A stretch of DNA of 64,000 bases from Micromonospora saelicesensis (GTDB lineage Bacteria > Actinomycetota > Actinomycetes > Mycobacteriales > Micromonosporaceae): the NCBI RefSeq assembly GCF_900091575.1, contig NZ_FMCR01000001.1, forward strand, positions 682,001 through 746,000. The letters are read 5' to 3'. Below, piece after piece: positions 22,802-30,524 of the stretch. Each line of letters begins with the position of its first letter. Position 1 is the stretch's first letter. A program made the position numbers and the translations under genes. The notes beneath the pieces are model-generated. The model was not told where the DNA came from and did not search any database. It saw only the letters and a program-made list of their open reading frames with translations.

Positions 22802-22887
22802 TCCGCAGGTCGGGTGTGAACAGACGTGCATCGATGACCCGCGGCACCGCCCGGCAGCCCCGGGCACGTTTCGTGCCCCACCCCCCG

Positions 22888-22913
22888 GGAATTCGATACG
22901 GTCAGCCCTGGTT
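22888..22913 (+). promoter_or_regulatory. SigR (SigH)-type promoter GGAAT-N18-GTT
   Basis: GGAAT (22888-22892), exactly 18 bases, then GTT (22911-22913). This matches the actinobacterial thiol-stress sigma SigR/SigH consensus. The expected transcript start near 22920 gives a 30-nt leader with GGAGAG before the thioredoxin ATG. Confidence 0.8.
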
Positions 22914-22952
22914 CTACGGGACGTAGATAAACCGCGGTGATCGGAGAGTGCA

Positions 22953-23315
22953 ATGGCAACCGTTGAGCTGACCTCGGCGAACTTCGACGAGGTGACCGGC
23001 AACGACGGCATCGTCCTGGTCGACTTCTGGGCCGACTGGTGTGGTCCGTGCAAGCGGTTCGCCCCGGTCTACGAGCGCTCCTCGGAGAAGCACCAGAACA
23101 TCGTCTTCGGCAAGGTCGACACGGAGGCTCAGCAGGAGCTGGGCGCGAAGTTCGACATTCGCTCGATCCCGACGATCATGGCGATCCGTGACGGCGTCAT
23201 CGTCTTCGCCCAGCCGGGCGCTCTTCCCGAGTCCGCGCTGGAGAACCTGATCGAGCAGGTCGAGGCGCTGGACATGGACGACGTCCGCAAGCAGCTGGCC
23301 GAGCACAACCACTGA
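22953..23315 (+). CDS. trxA: Thioredoxin
   Basis: 120 residues with the thioredoxin fold and the active site FWADWCGPCKRFAP (residues about 28-41), the cis-proline segment IRSIPTIMAIRDG, and a C-terminal helix extended by about 12 residues (LDMDDVRKQLAEHNH) relative to E. coli TrxA. It reduces protein disulfides in the cytoplasm, using electrons from thioredoxin reductase, which is not in the window. A SigR-type promoter 40 bp upstream predicts induction by disulfide stress. GGAGAG lies 6 nt before the ATG. A strong terminator follows. Confidence 0.95.
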   Translation: MATVELTSANFDEVTGNDGIVLVDFWADWCGPCKRFAPVYERSSEKHQNIVFGKVDTEAQQELGAKFDIRSIPTIMAIRDGVIVFAQPGALPESALENLIEQVEALDMDDVRKQLAEHNH

Positions 23316-23338
23316 GTCGTCCCCACGACGACACGCGA

Positions 23339-23363
23339 GGCCGGGCCCGATGCGGGCCCGGCC
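23339..23363 (+). terminator. Terminator after trxA
   Basis: GGCCGGGCCCG (23339-23349), 3-nt loop, CGGGCCCGGCC (23353-23363), then TTCGTCG: an 11-bp perfect stem 24 bp after the stop. Confidence 0.8.
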
Positions 23364-23469
23364 TTCGTCGTACCCCCACCAACTCCCGCATGATCACCTG
23401 CCTGGTCAGGCCGAACTGGCCGTCGGAGGGACCCGAGGCCGTCGGTACATCCCGTATCGTCACGACCCG

Positions 23470-23910
23470 ATGGAGAACCTGACCACCCGCGGGCGCGTGA
23501 CCCGGCTGGGCGCGACCGCACTCGGCCTCGTCCTGCTCGTCGTCGGCACCTTCTGGGGCAGCGACGACGACTTCCCGTTCGGCCCGTTCCGGATGTACTC
23601 CACCTCCAACCCGCCGAACGCACCCGCGCCCGACACCCGCGTCGAGGGGGTGAACAGCTCCGGGGCGGTGGTCGACCTCGACCAGAACGCGACAGGCATC
23701 CGCCGCGCCGAGATCGAGGGACAGCAGGCCCGATACGCCGCCGACCCGACGCTGCTCACCGAGGTCGCCGACGCGTACGCCGAACGCCACCCGGACGCCC
23801 CCGCGCTGGTCGAGGTCCGCATCGTCATCCGCTGGCACGGCATCCGCGCCGGCCGGCCGACCGGCCAACACACCGACCAGACCGTCGTCCGCTGGCAGGC
23901 CACCCGATGA
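23470..23910 (+). CDS. Membrane-anchored hypothetical protein paired with HTTM-like protein
   Basis: 146 residues from ATG 23470, with TATCGT ending 9 nt upstream and no ribosome site, so probably leaderless. A single helix (about 12-28, LGATALGLVLLVVGTFWG) anchors a small domain beginning DDDFPFGPFRMYS. The FPFGPFRMYS motif (aromatic, with Met-Tyr-Ser) recurs in proteins encoded next to HTTM/DoxX-like membrane proteins. The stop overlaps the next start as ATGA, so the two products are made in a fixed ratio and probably interact. Function unknown. Confidence 0.75.
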   Translation: MENLTTRGRVTRLGATALGLVLLVVGTFWGSDDDFPFGPFRMYSTSNPPNAPAPDTRVEGVNSSGAVVDLDQNATGIRRAEIEGQQARYAADPTLLTEVADAYAERHPDAPALVEVRIVIRWHGIRAGRPTGQHTDQTVVRWQATR

Positions 23911-24866
23911 ACCGCTGGCTGACCGAGGCCGTACCCCGGGGCCGGGTGGCCGCCTTCCGCACCCTGATCTACCTGTTCGTCGCCGCCGACCTGGTGATCT
24001 TCACCCCCTGGGTACGCACCCGGGTCAGCGTGCCCGGCGACCTGTACCAGCCACTCCTGATCGGCCGCCTGCTCCCACTGCCGACGCCAACCGAGACGCT
24101 GGTGACGGTGATCTTCTGGGCGTTGCTGCTGCTCGCCCTCCTCGCCGCCACCGGACGAGCGCCCCGGCTGCTCGGCTGGGCGGTGTGCGCGCTGTACCTC
24201 GAGTGGATGATCATCGCGATGAGCTACGGGAAGGTCGACCACGACCGGTTCGGGCTGCTCGTCGCACTGGCAGTGCTGCCCACCGCCGGTCGCGCCCGAC
24301 ACGGCGACACCACCCGCACCGAGGCCGGCGGCTGGGCGCTACGCGTCACCCAGATCGCGGTGATCTGCACGTACTTCCTGGCCGCCTTCGCCAAGCTGCG
24401 CTTCGGCGGCCTGGACTGGCTGACCGGCTCGGTCCTGGCGCGCGCGATCATCCGACGCGGCACCGACCTGGCAGACCTCATCGCCCAGGTGCCGTACCTG
24501 CTGATCGTCGCCCAGTTCGGCATCGTGGCGTTCGAGCTGCTGAGCCCGATGGTCTTCTTCCTGCCGCCCCGCTGGCGACTCGCCATGGTCGGCTTCTTCT
24601 ACTCGTTCCACGCGGTCACCATCGCGACCATCACGATCTCGTTCGCGCCGCACCTGGCCGCGATGGGAAGCTTCCTGCCGCTGGAGCGGGTGCGCCCGCT
24701 GGTCTGGGCACGCCGGCTGATCGGGCGTGGCCCCTCCGAGGCGGCGACCGATGTCCCTCCGACGGACGCCGACACGGCGCCGTCCGGCCAGGACCCCGTG
24801 GGAGCTGGCGTGGAGCGGGCGCTGGACGATCAGGCGCCGGTGGTCGGGCGACCGGTCGGGCCGTAG
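23907..24866 (+). CDS. HTTM-like (vitamin K gamma-carboxylase-related) membrane protein
   Basis: 319 residues with seven or so membrane helices, including RTLIYLFVAADLVIF, LVTVIFWALLLLALLAATG, TQIAVICTYFLAAFAKLRF and LIVAQFGIVAFELLSPMVFF. The helix-3/4 region with YFLAAFAKLRFGGLDWLTG is characteristic of HTTM-domain proteins (horizontally transferred transmembrane domain). Their chemistry is mostly unknown, although carboxylase and redox roles are known in relatives. The last 50 residues are polar and disordered. The 3' end overlaps the convergent DCC-type gene by 37 bp; HTTM and DCC proteins often occur together. Confidence 0.8.
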   Translation: MNRWLTEAVPRGRVAAFRTLIYLFVAADLVIFTPWVRTRVSVPGDLYQPLLIGRLLPLPTPTETLVTVIFWALLLLALLAATGRAPRLLGWAVCALYLEWMIIAMSYGKVDHDRFGLLVALAVLPTAGRARHGDTTRTEAGGWALRVTQIAVICTYFLAAFAKLRFGGLDWLTGSVLARAIIRRGTDLADLIAQVPYLLIVAQFGIVAFELLSPMVFFLPPRWRLAMVGFFYSFHAVTIATITISFAPHLAAMGSFLPLERVRPLVWARRLIGRGPSEAATDVPPTDADTAPSGQDPVGAGVERALDDQAPVVGRPVGP

Positions 24867-25249
24867 AGCCGCTCCCGGGCCTCCTGAGGCAGGGAGCAGG
24901 CCGCCGTGCCACCGGGAAGTCGGTGCCGGTTGCGCGCCACCCAGCGGTACAACGGCCAGGCCGCGACGCGTACCGGAGGAATCCGCAGGCCGGCGCCGGC
25001 CACCCGCCAGAGCGGACCACTCGCGGCGAGCAGCTTCGCGATGGCGTCCGGACCGGCCGCGCGCGAGCCGTCCGCGCCGACCCACTGCACGGCCTCCTCG
25101 CACTCGGCCACGCTGAGGCCGAGCGCGTCCAGGTCGGCGAACTGCCAGGGCACCACCCGTGCGGCGGTGGGGATGCGGCGCTCGATGAACTCCGCACAGC
25201 TCGTGCAGAACGCGCAGTCCCCGTCGTAGACGAAGGTCGACGTCTCCAT
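24830..25249 (-). CDS. DCC-family (DUF393) thiol-disulfide oxidoreductase
   Basis: 139 residues from ATG 25249, chosen over 25258 because GGGAGG then lies 9 nt upstream. The defining motif YDGDCAFCTSCAEFI (DxDCxxC) is at residues 8-22 and adds another CxxC; the rest includes RVVPWQFADLDALGL and a C-terminal YRWVARNRHRLPGG segment. DCC proteins are thioredoxin-like and presumed redox-active with unknown partners. It faces the HTTM-like gene tail-to-tail with overlap and is close to trxA, which suggests a shared thiol theme. Confidence 0.9.
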   Translation of the reverse strand: METSTFVYDGDCAFCTSCAEFIERRIPTAARVVPWQFADLDALGLSVAECEEAVQWVGADGSRAAGPDAIAKLLAASGPLWRVAGAGLRIPPVRVAAWPLYRWVARNRHRLPGGTAACSLPQEARERLYGPTGRPTTGA

Positions 25250-25333
25250 GGCGTCCATCCTCCCCTCTCCGACCACCCGGACGCCCACCGGTGTACGGCG
25301 GGTCACTTGCGCTTGCCTCGTACACGTGTTCGA

Positions 25334-26386
25334 ATGATGGCCATGCGCTGGGACAACCTCACCGCTCCCCCGGTCGAGGGAGACCCCGAGCGGGCAGCGC
25401 CAGCGACGCCACCCCTGCCGCTGGCGCTGCCCGGCGCCGTCGCCCGCACCTTCGACACCCCCGAGTTCGCCGGGATGACCTTCTACGAGGTGCAGGCCAA
25501 GTCCATCCTCAACCGGGTTCCCGGGCAGTCCCGCGTCCCGTTCGAGTGGACGATCAACCCATATAGGGGCTGCTCTCATGCCTGCACTTACTGTTTCGCG
25601 AGAAACACTCACACTTATCTCGATCTCGACGCCGGCGCGGACTTCGACCGAAAGGTGATCGTCAAGGTGAACGCCGGTGAGCTGGTCCGGCGGGAGCTGG
25701 CCGCGCCGCGCTGGCGGGGCGCGCACGTGGCGATGGGCACCAACGTGGACTGCTACCAGCGCGCCGAGGGTCGTTACCGGCTGATGCCGCAGATCATCGG
25801 TGCCCTACGAGACTTCGCCAACCCGTTCTCGATCCTCACCAAGGGCACGCTGATCCTGCGCGACCTGCCGCTGCTGCGCGAGGCCGCCGAGGTGACCACC
25901 GTGGGCATCTCCTTCTCGGTGGGGTTCGTCGACGAGCACCTCTGGCGCACCGTCGAGCCGGGCACGCCGCACCCACGCCGCCGGCTCGACGCCGTCCGGG
26001 CGCTCGCCGACGCCGGCTTCTCCGTCGGCGTGCTGATGGCCCCGATCCTGCCCGGCCTCAGCGACGGCGACGAGTCGATCGACGCCACCGTCTCGGCGAT
26101 CGCCGCCGCCGGTGCGACGAGCGTGACCGCCCTGCCCCTGCACCTGCGTCCCGGCGCCCGGGAGTGGTACGCGCACTGGCTCGCCCGTGAGCACCCGCAC
26201 CTCGTGCCCCGCTACCGCGAGCTCTACCGGGCCGGTGCGTACGCCCCGCAGGCGTACCAGCGGGAGTTGACCGCGCGGGTGCGGATCGCCGCCCGCCGGC
26301 ACGGGCTGCACCGCGGGGAGCGGGGCGACAACCGCAGCCTGCCCGAGCCGCCGCCACCGGCTGCGGAGCAGCTGACACTGCTCTAG
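25334..26386 (+). CDS. Radical SAM protein of the Rv2578c type
   Basis: About 350 residues. The radical SAM cluster motif is CSHACTYC (CxxxCxxC), in INPYRGCSHACTYCFARN, followed by MGTNVDCYQRAEGRYR and ILTKGTLILRDLPLL, and a C-terminal LPLHLRPGAREWY. Family members resemble SplB-like enzymes (deazaflavin-independent, with a short C-terminus), but the reaction is unknown. In-frame starts ATG 25334, 25337 and 25343 compete; none has a clear ribosome site. The codons at 25555-25630, covering the Fe-S motif, use TAT, AGG, AGA, TCT, ACT and TGT, unlike the rest of the gene. Confidence 0.92.
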   Translation: MMAMRWDNLTAPPVEGDPERAAPATPPLPLALPGAVARTFDTPEFAGMTFYEVQAKSILNRVPGQSRVPFEWTINPYRGCSHACTYCFARNTHTYLDLDAGADFDRKVIVKVNAGELVRRELAAPRWRGAHVAMGTNVDCYQRAEGRYRLMPQIIGALRDFANPFSILTKGTLILRDLPLLREAAEVTTVGISFSVGFVDEHLWRTVEPGTPHPRRRLDAVRALADAGFSVGVLMAPILPGLSDGDESIDATVSAIAAAGATSVTALPLHLRPGAREWYAHWLAREHPHLVPRYRELYRAGAYAPQAYQRELTARVRIAARRHGLHRGERGDNRSLPEPPPPAAEQLTLL

Positions 26387-26393
26387 TCGGAGC

Positions 26394-26399
26394 TACAGT
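26394..26399 (+). promoter_or_regulatory. Leaderless-type -10 box (TACAGT)
   Basis: TACAGT ends 6 nt before the GTG at 26406. No ribosome site precedes that start. Confidence 0.5.
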
Positions 26400-26405
26400 C
26401 GGCGG

Positions 26406-26813
26406 GTGCGTACCGCTCAGCAGATCCTCGCCGATTCCGCCGTGATCGCCGTCGTGGGCGCGTCCCGCGACCCGTTCAAGGCCGCGCACGGCGTGCCGTT
26501 GCAGATGCAGCAGTACGGCTGGCGCATCATCCCGGTCAACCCGACGGTCGACGAACTGTTCGGGGAACGGGCCTACAAGAGCCTCGCCGACATTCCGCAC
26601 CCCGTCGACCTGGTGGACGTGTTCCGACCGGCGGCCGACGCCGTGCAGGTGGTCCGGGACGCGGCGGCGATCGGCGCCCCCGCGGTCTGGCTGCAACTGG
26701 GCATCGTCTCGGCCGAGGCGCGGCGGATCGCTGAGGAGGCCGGCATGGACTACGTCGAGGACCGCTGCCTCATCGTCGAACGCGCCGCCGCCAACCTGAC
26801 CCGCCTGACCTGA
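26406..26813 (+). CDS. CoA-binding domain protein (YccU type)
   Basis: 135 residues from GTG 26406. A Rossmann-like CoA-binding domain of the YccU group: SAVIAVVGASRDPFKAAHGVP (nucleotide loop), WRIIPVNPTVDELFGERAY, PVDLVDVFRPAADAV and PAVWLQLGIVSAEA, ending in DRCLIVER. These stand-alone domains resemble the N-terminal part of succinyl-CoA ligase alpha subunits and bind CoA; a cellular role has not been fixed. It ends next to a strong inverted repeat that separates it from the convergent acyl-CoA dehydrogenase gene. Confidence 0.93.
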   Translation: MRTAQQILADSAVIAVVGASRDPFKAAHGVPLQMQQYGWRIIPVNPTVDELFGERAYKSLADIPHPVDLVDVFRPAADAVQVVRDAAAIGAPAVWLQLGIVSAEARRIAEEAGMDYVEDRCLIVERAAANLTRLT

Positions 26814-26829
26814 CCCACCCTCCCCATCC

Positions 26830-26902
26830 CGCGATCTTGCACTTACTGTCCCGGCATATCCGGCACAAGGGTCAATCGGGCAACCGAAAGTGCAAGATCG
26901 CG
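26830..26902. repeat. Inverted repeat between convergent genes (dispersed-repeat type)
   Basis: CGCGATCTTGCACTT (26830-26844) and its exact complement (26888-26902) flank a 43-nt centre. The sequence type, with GATCTTGCACTT arms, is one I associate with intergenic repeats in Micromonosporaceae. It also sits where a bidirectional terminator is expected. Confidence 0.65.
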
Positions 26903-26922
26903 AGGGCGGGGGGCGGGGCCGG

Positions 26923-28119
26923 TTAGAGCTTGTATTCCTTGAGGAGGCCTCGGGAGATGATGGTCTTCTGGATCTCTGAGGTGCCCTCGCCGATGAGCAG
27001 GAACGGGGCCTCCCGCATCAGCCGTTCGATCTCGTACTCCTTGGAGTAGCCGTAGCCGCCGTGGATGCGGAACGCCTCCTGGACGACCTCGGCGCAGTAC
27101 TCCGACGCGAGCAGCTTGGCCATTCCGGCCTCCACGTCGTTGCGCTGGCCGGCGTCCTTGAGCCGGGCGGCGTTGACCATGAGGGCGTGCGCGGCCTCGA
27201 TCTTCGTGCCCATCTCGGCGAGCTTGAAGGCGATCGCCTGGTGCTTGGCCAGCGGCTGACCGAAGGTCTTGCGCTGCTGGGCGTAGCTCACGGCCAGCTC
27301 GAAGGCGCGGATGGAGATGCCGCAGGCACGAGCGGCCACGTTGACCCGGCCCACCTCGATGCCGTCCATCATCTGGTAGAAGCCGCGGCCCACCTGGTCG
27401 GCGCCGCCGAGGATCGCGGAGTCGGGCACGGTCACGCCGTCGAGCACCATCTCGGTGGTCTCGACGCCCTTGTAACCCATCTTCTCGATCTTGCCGGGGA
27501 TGGTGAGGCCGGGGGCGGTCTCGCCGAAGCCCGGCTCCTTCTCCAGCAGGAAGGTGCTCATGTTGCCGTAGACGGACTCCGCGCCGGTGTCGGTCTTGAC
27601 CAGGGTGGCCACCACCGAGGAGTACGCCCCGTTGGTGAGCCACATCTTCTGCCCGTTGAGCACGTAGCGGTCGCCGTCCCGGACGGCCCGGGACTTGATC
27701 GCCGAGACGTCGGAGCCGGTCTCGGGCTCGGACATGGAGAACGCTCCGCGCACCTCGCCGGTGGCCATCTTCGGCAGCAGGCGGGCCTTCTGCTCGGCGG
27801 AGCCGTGCTGGGAGATCAGGTACGCCACGATGAAGTGGGTGTTGACGATGCCGGAGATCGACATCCAGCCTCGGGACAGTTGCTCCACCACCAGCGCGTA
27901 GGTGAGCAGCGATTCACCGAGGCCGCCGTACTCCTCGTCGATGGTGAGACCGAACAGCCCCATCTCGCGCATGCCGTCGAGGATGTCGGTGGGGTACTCG
28001 TCGGCGTGCTCCAGCCGCTGCGCGTGCGGGATGATCTCCTTGTCGGCGAAGTCCCGAACGGTCTCCAGGATCGACTGTTGCACATCGGTCAGGCCGGGCG
28101 TCTGGGCGAGTCGGGCCAT
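26923..28119 (-). CDS. Acyl-CoA dehydrogenase
   Basis: 398 residues from ATG 28119 (MARLAQTPGL), with GGAGG 5 nt upstream. FAD and substrate motifs are seen in order: IDEEYGGLGESLLTYAL, FSMSEPETGSDVSAI, and the C-terminal AFRIHGGYGYSKEYEIERL with the catalytic Glu in IGEGTSEIQ. The enzyme oxidises acyl-CoA at the alpha-beta bond and passes electrons to ETF. Its neighbourhood (MaoC hydratase at 21889, malyl-CoA-lyase-like at 30525) allows a (2S)-methylsuccinyl-CoA dehydrogenase role; ordinary fatty or amino acid breakdown is the alternative. Confidence 0.94.
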   Translation of the reverse strand: MARLAQTPGLTDVQQSILETVRDFADKEIIPHAQRLEHADEYPTDILDGMREMGLFGLTIDEEYGGLGESLLTYALVVEQLSRGWMSISGIVNTHFIVAYLISQHGSAEQKARLLPKMATGEVRGAFSMSEPETGSDVSAIKSRAVRDGDRYVLNGQKMWLTNGAYSSVVATLVKTDTGAESVYGNMSTFLLEKEPGFGETAPGLTIPGKIEKMGYKGVETTEMVLDGVTVPDSAILGGADQVGRGFYQMMDGIEVGRVNVAARACGISIRAFELAVSYAQQRKTFGQPLAKHQAIAFKLAEMGTKIEAAHALMVNAARLKDAGQRNDVEAGMAKLLASEYCAEVVQEAFRIHGGYGYSKEYEIERLMREAPFLLIGEGTSEIQKTIISRGLLKEYKL

Positions 28120-28296
28120 CTCAGCCTCCGGGGATCCGCGCACTACTCATGGGTAACTGAACGCTGGGTCAGTATCGGCCCCTCGGGTCGACGAGGCCAA
28201 GGTGACCAGTCCACACAACCGCTGTGAAAAGGTTCACCGCTGCGGGTAGCGTCCGGCAAGAGGGACTTTTCCGGCACCGGCAGGAGGAGGACAGCT

Positions 28297-28836
28297 GTGA
28301 GCTACCCGCCGCCGTCGGGACCGCCCGAGGACGAGCCCCCGCCGTCACCCTACGAGCCACCGAAGGACCAGTCGCCGTACGCGCCACCACCGGCCGGTCA
28401 GCCGCCGTACACGCCGCAGCCGGACCAGCCGGCGTACGAGCTGCCAGCGGAACGCTCACCGTACGGGCCACCGGCGGGTGAACCGTCGCCGTACGGCCAG
28501 CAGGGGCCGCAGCAGTCGGCGCACTGGAGCCAGCAACCGCCGTACCCACCGCAGGGCCCCTACGGTCAGTACGGCCCACCGCCGTCCGGGCCGGGTCGGG
28601 GCACCAACGTGCTGGCGATCCTGTCGCTGGTGTTCGCCTTCGTCTTTCCGCCGGCCGGCGCCGTCCTCGGCCACGTGGCCAAGCGGCAGATCCGCACCAG
28701 CGGCGAGGAGGGCGACCAGCTCGCCACCTGGGGGCTGATCCTTGGCTACGTCTTCACCGGGCTCACCGTGCTGGCCTGCTGTGGCTGGCTGGCGCTGGTG
28801 GCCTTCAGCAACACCGGCGACAGTGGCGGCTACTGA
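28297..28836 (+). CDS. DUF4190 membrane protein (Pro/Tyr-rich N-terminus), copy 1
   Basis: 179 residues from GTG 28297 with GGAGGAGG about 11 nt upstream. The first 100 residues are Pro/Tyr/Gln-rich with PPY and SPYGPP repeats. A DUF4190 domain follows with two helices (LAILSLVFAFVFPPAGAVLG and WGLILGYVFTGLTVLACCG) joined by the conserved HVAKRQIRTSGEEGD loop. It resembles the gene at 29888 in layout and motif. Function unknown; such proteins are common in actinobacteria, often near envelope genes. Confidence 0.88.
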   Translation: MSYPPPSGPPEDEPPPSPYEPPKDQSPYAPPPAGQPPYTPQPDQPAYELPAERSPYGPPAGEPSPYGQQGPQQSAHWSQQPPYPPQGPYGQYGPPPSGPGRGTNVLAILSLVFAFVFPPAGAVLGHVAKRQIRTSGEEGDQLATWGLILGYVFTGLTVLACCGWLALVAFSNTGDSGGY

Positions 28837-28863
28837 CGAACGGGCCGGTGCGGACCGGCACCG

Positions 28864-29769
28864 TCAGCGGAAGCGGGCCTCGCGGACGCTGTTGCCGCCG
28901 TCCACCACCAGCATCTGCCCGGTGATGTACGAGGCGGCCGGCGAGCAGAGGAAGCTGATCGCCGCGGCGACCTCGTCCGGTGTGCCCGGTCGCCCCACCG
29001 GGGTGCCCAACCCCTGCTTGATCTCGGCCATGGTGGACGCCGCGGTGTAGATGGTGCCGGGCGCCACCGCGTTGACGGTCACCCCGTCGGCGATCATCTC
29101 CATGGCCAGGGCCCGGGTCAGCCCGACGACCCCGGCCTTCGCCGCGGCGTACGCGGCCTCGGTGGGCAGGGCGTTGACCGGGCCGGCCGTGGCCGCCAGG
29201 TTGACGATTCGACCCCAACCCCGCTCGGCCATCCCCCCGATGAACGCCCGGCTGCACAGGAACGCGGTGGAGAGGTTGCGGTCGATCTCACCGCGCCACT
29301 CGTCGTAGGTCAGCTGGGCTACCGGCCGCAGCACCCCCTGGCTGGCGCGACTGGCCAGACCGGCGTTGTTGACAAGCACCTCGACGTCGCCCAACTGCTC
29401 GGCGACCGCATCGGCCAGCGCGCCGACCTCGGACTCGTCGGTCAGGTCGGCGACGAAGCCGGTCACCCCCAGCTCGGTCGCCCGCTCGTGAATGCGTCGG
29501 GTGGTGGAGACGATGGCCACCCGCGCGCCCAGGTCGGCGAGTCGCCGGGCGGTGGCGTACCCGATGCCGTCCGGGCTGCCCGCCCCGGTGACCAGGGCGA
29601 CCCGCCCGTCGAGGCGCATGGTGACCGGGTCGGTGAGCGCGACCGGCTCGTCGGGGCCGGGGCTACCCGCCGGGGCGGCCGTCCGGGCGCGCCGGGCAGC
29701 GCCCGGGCGGCTGACGTCCCGTCGGGGTCGACTGCCGGAGCGGTCCGCGGCGCGCGCGTCGTATGCCAT
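28864..29769 (-). CDS. Short-chain dehydrogenase/reductase (FabG-like)
   Basis: 301 residues from ATG 29769; a shorter start at ATG 29619 would begin directly at [14 protein letters not shown] and remove a 50-residue polar leader. It has the NAD(P) motif [20 protein letters not shown], and YAAAKAG (YxxxK). The place 13 residues before the catalytic Tyr, normally Ser, is Thr (NLAATAG), so activity may be altered. The C-terminus [16 protein letters not shown] is typical of FabG. It lies on the opposite strand between the two DUF4190 genes. Confidence 0.9.
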   Translation of the reverse strand: MAYDARAADRSGSRPRRDVSRPGAARRARTAAPAGSPGPDEPVALTDPVTMRLDGRVALVTGAGSPDGIGYATARRLADLGARVAIVSTTRRIHERATELGVTGFVADLTDESEVGALADAVAEQLGDVEVLVNNAGLASRASQGVLRPVAQLTYDEWRGEIDRNLSTAFLCSRAFIGGMAERGWGRIVNLAATAGPVNALPTEAAYAAAKAGVVGLTRALAMEMIADGVTVNAVAPGTIYTAASTMAEIKQGLGTPVGRPGTPDEVAAAISFLCSPAASYITGQMLVVDGGNSVREARFR

Positions 29770-29887
29770 GTCAGGGATCCTGCCCGTTACGACCGGCCCG
29801 AGCAACGCGGCACCCGGAAGCAGGGGCGTCGGGTTTGGGCGGCGCTGGCTACCCTGTCTCCGCACCCCAACCCGACGGAGAGTTCGC

Positions 29888-30445
29888 ATGACCAATCCCC
29901 CGCCGCCCGGCAACTGGAGCGATCCCACGTGGTCGGCCCAGCCGTCGAGCCCCGCACCGGACCCGACCCTGGTGGCCGGTCAGCCGGTGCCCGCGCAACC
30001 CGGCCCGGTCGACCCGTACGCCCCGGCCCCGTACGCCCCGGATCCGTACGCCCCGGACCCGTACGCCCCGGTCGACCCGTACGCCGGCGCGAAGCAGTCA
30101 GCGGCCCAGCCGATGCCCGGATACGCCCCGCCCGGTTACCCACCGCAGTACCCCGGCTACGGCTACCCGCAGCCCCCGAAGACCAACGGGATGGCCATCG
30201 CGGCGTTCGTGCTGGCCCTGATCGGTTTCACGTCCTGCATCACCGCGCCGATCGGCGCGATCCTCGGCCACGTGGCGCAGAAGCAGATCCGGCTCAGCGG
30301 CGAGGGCGGGGCGGGGATGGCGAAGGCCGCCATCATCGTCGGCTGGATTCTCACCGGGTTCCTGGTGCTGGTGATCGCCATCTACGCCGCCGCGATCATC
30401 TACGCGATCGCGACGAGCGACAACAGCAGCAGCAGTAGCTACTGA
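29888..30445 (+). CDS. DUF4190 membrane protein, copy 2
   Basis: 185 residues from ATG 29888 with GGAGAG about 6 nt upstream. Residues 40-67 carry a short tandem repeat ([18 protein letters not shown]). The DUF4190 domain has helices [20 protein letters not shown] and [19 protein letters not shown] around [14 protein letters not shown]. The loop differs little from copy 1, so the two probably arose by duplication. The C-terminus is Ser-rich and ends in Tyr like copy 1. No function can be assigned. Confidence 0.88.
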   Translation: MTNPPPPGNWSDPTWSAQPSSPAPDPTLVAGQPVPAQPGPVDPYAPAPYAPDPYAPDPYAPVDPYAGAKQSAAQPMPGYAPPGYPPQYPGYGYPQPPKTNGMAIAAFVLALIGFTSCITAPIGAILGHVAQKQIRLSGEGGAGMAKAAIIVGWILTGFLVLVIAIYAAAIIYAIATSDNSSSSSY

Positions 30446-30524
30446 CCGGCCCGCGGGCGGGCCGGCGTACCGCCGATTGTCGGGCCGGACCGACAGCCGG
30501 CGGCGGTCGTCCCGGCCCGGCCGG

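Larger units (their letters stand above)
22405..22952. other. Long low-GC spacer upstream of thioredoxin
   Basis: 548 bp without a credible gene. The segment from about 22560 to 22740 is clearly poorer in GC than its surroundings (for example CACATTTATCTTTTTGTAAC). Two perfect stem-loops occur: 22777-22786 with 22792-22801 (ACGCAAGTGC, 5-nt loop), flanked by a CCGCAGGTC direct repeat, and 22862-22868 with 22872-22878 (GGGCACG, 3-nt loop). A SigR promoter follows at 22888. The region could hold an untranslated RNA or operators; no known RNA family was recognised. Confidence 0.5.

Noticed and set aside
30000..30080. [15 protein letters not shown] repeats as a possible DNA-level satellite
   Set aside because: They are in frame within the DUF4190 protein and are few; explained by low-complexity protein sequence.
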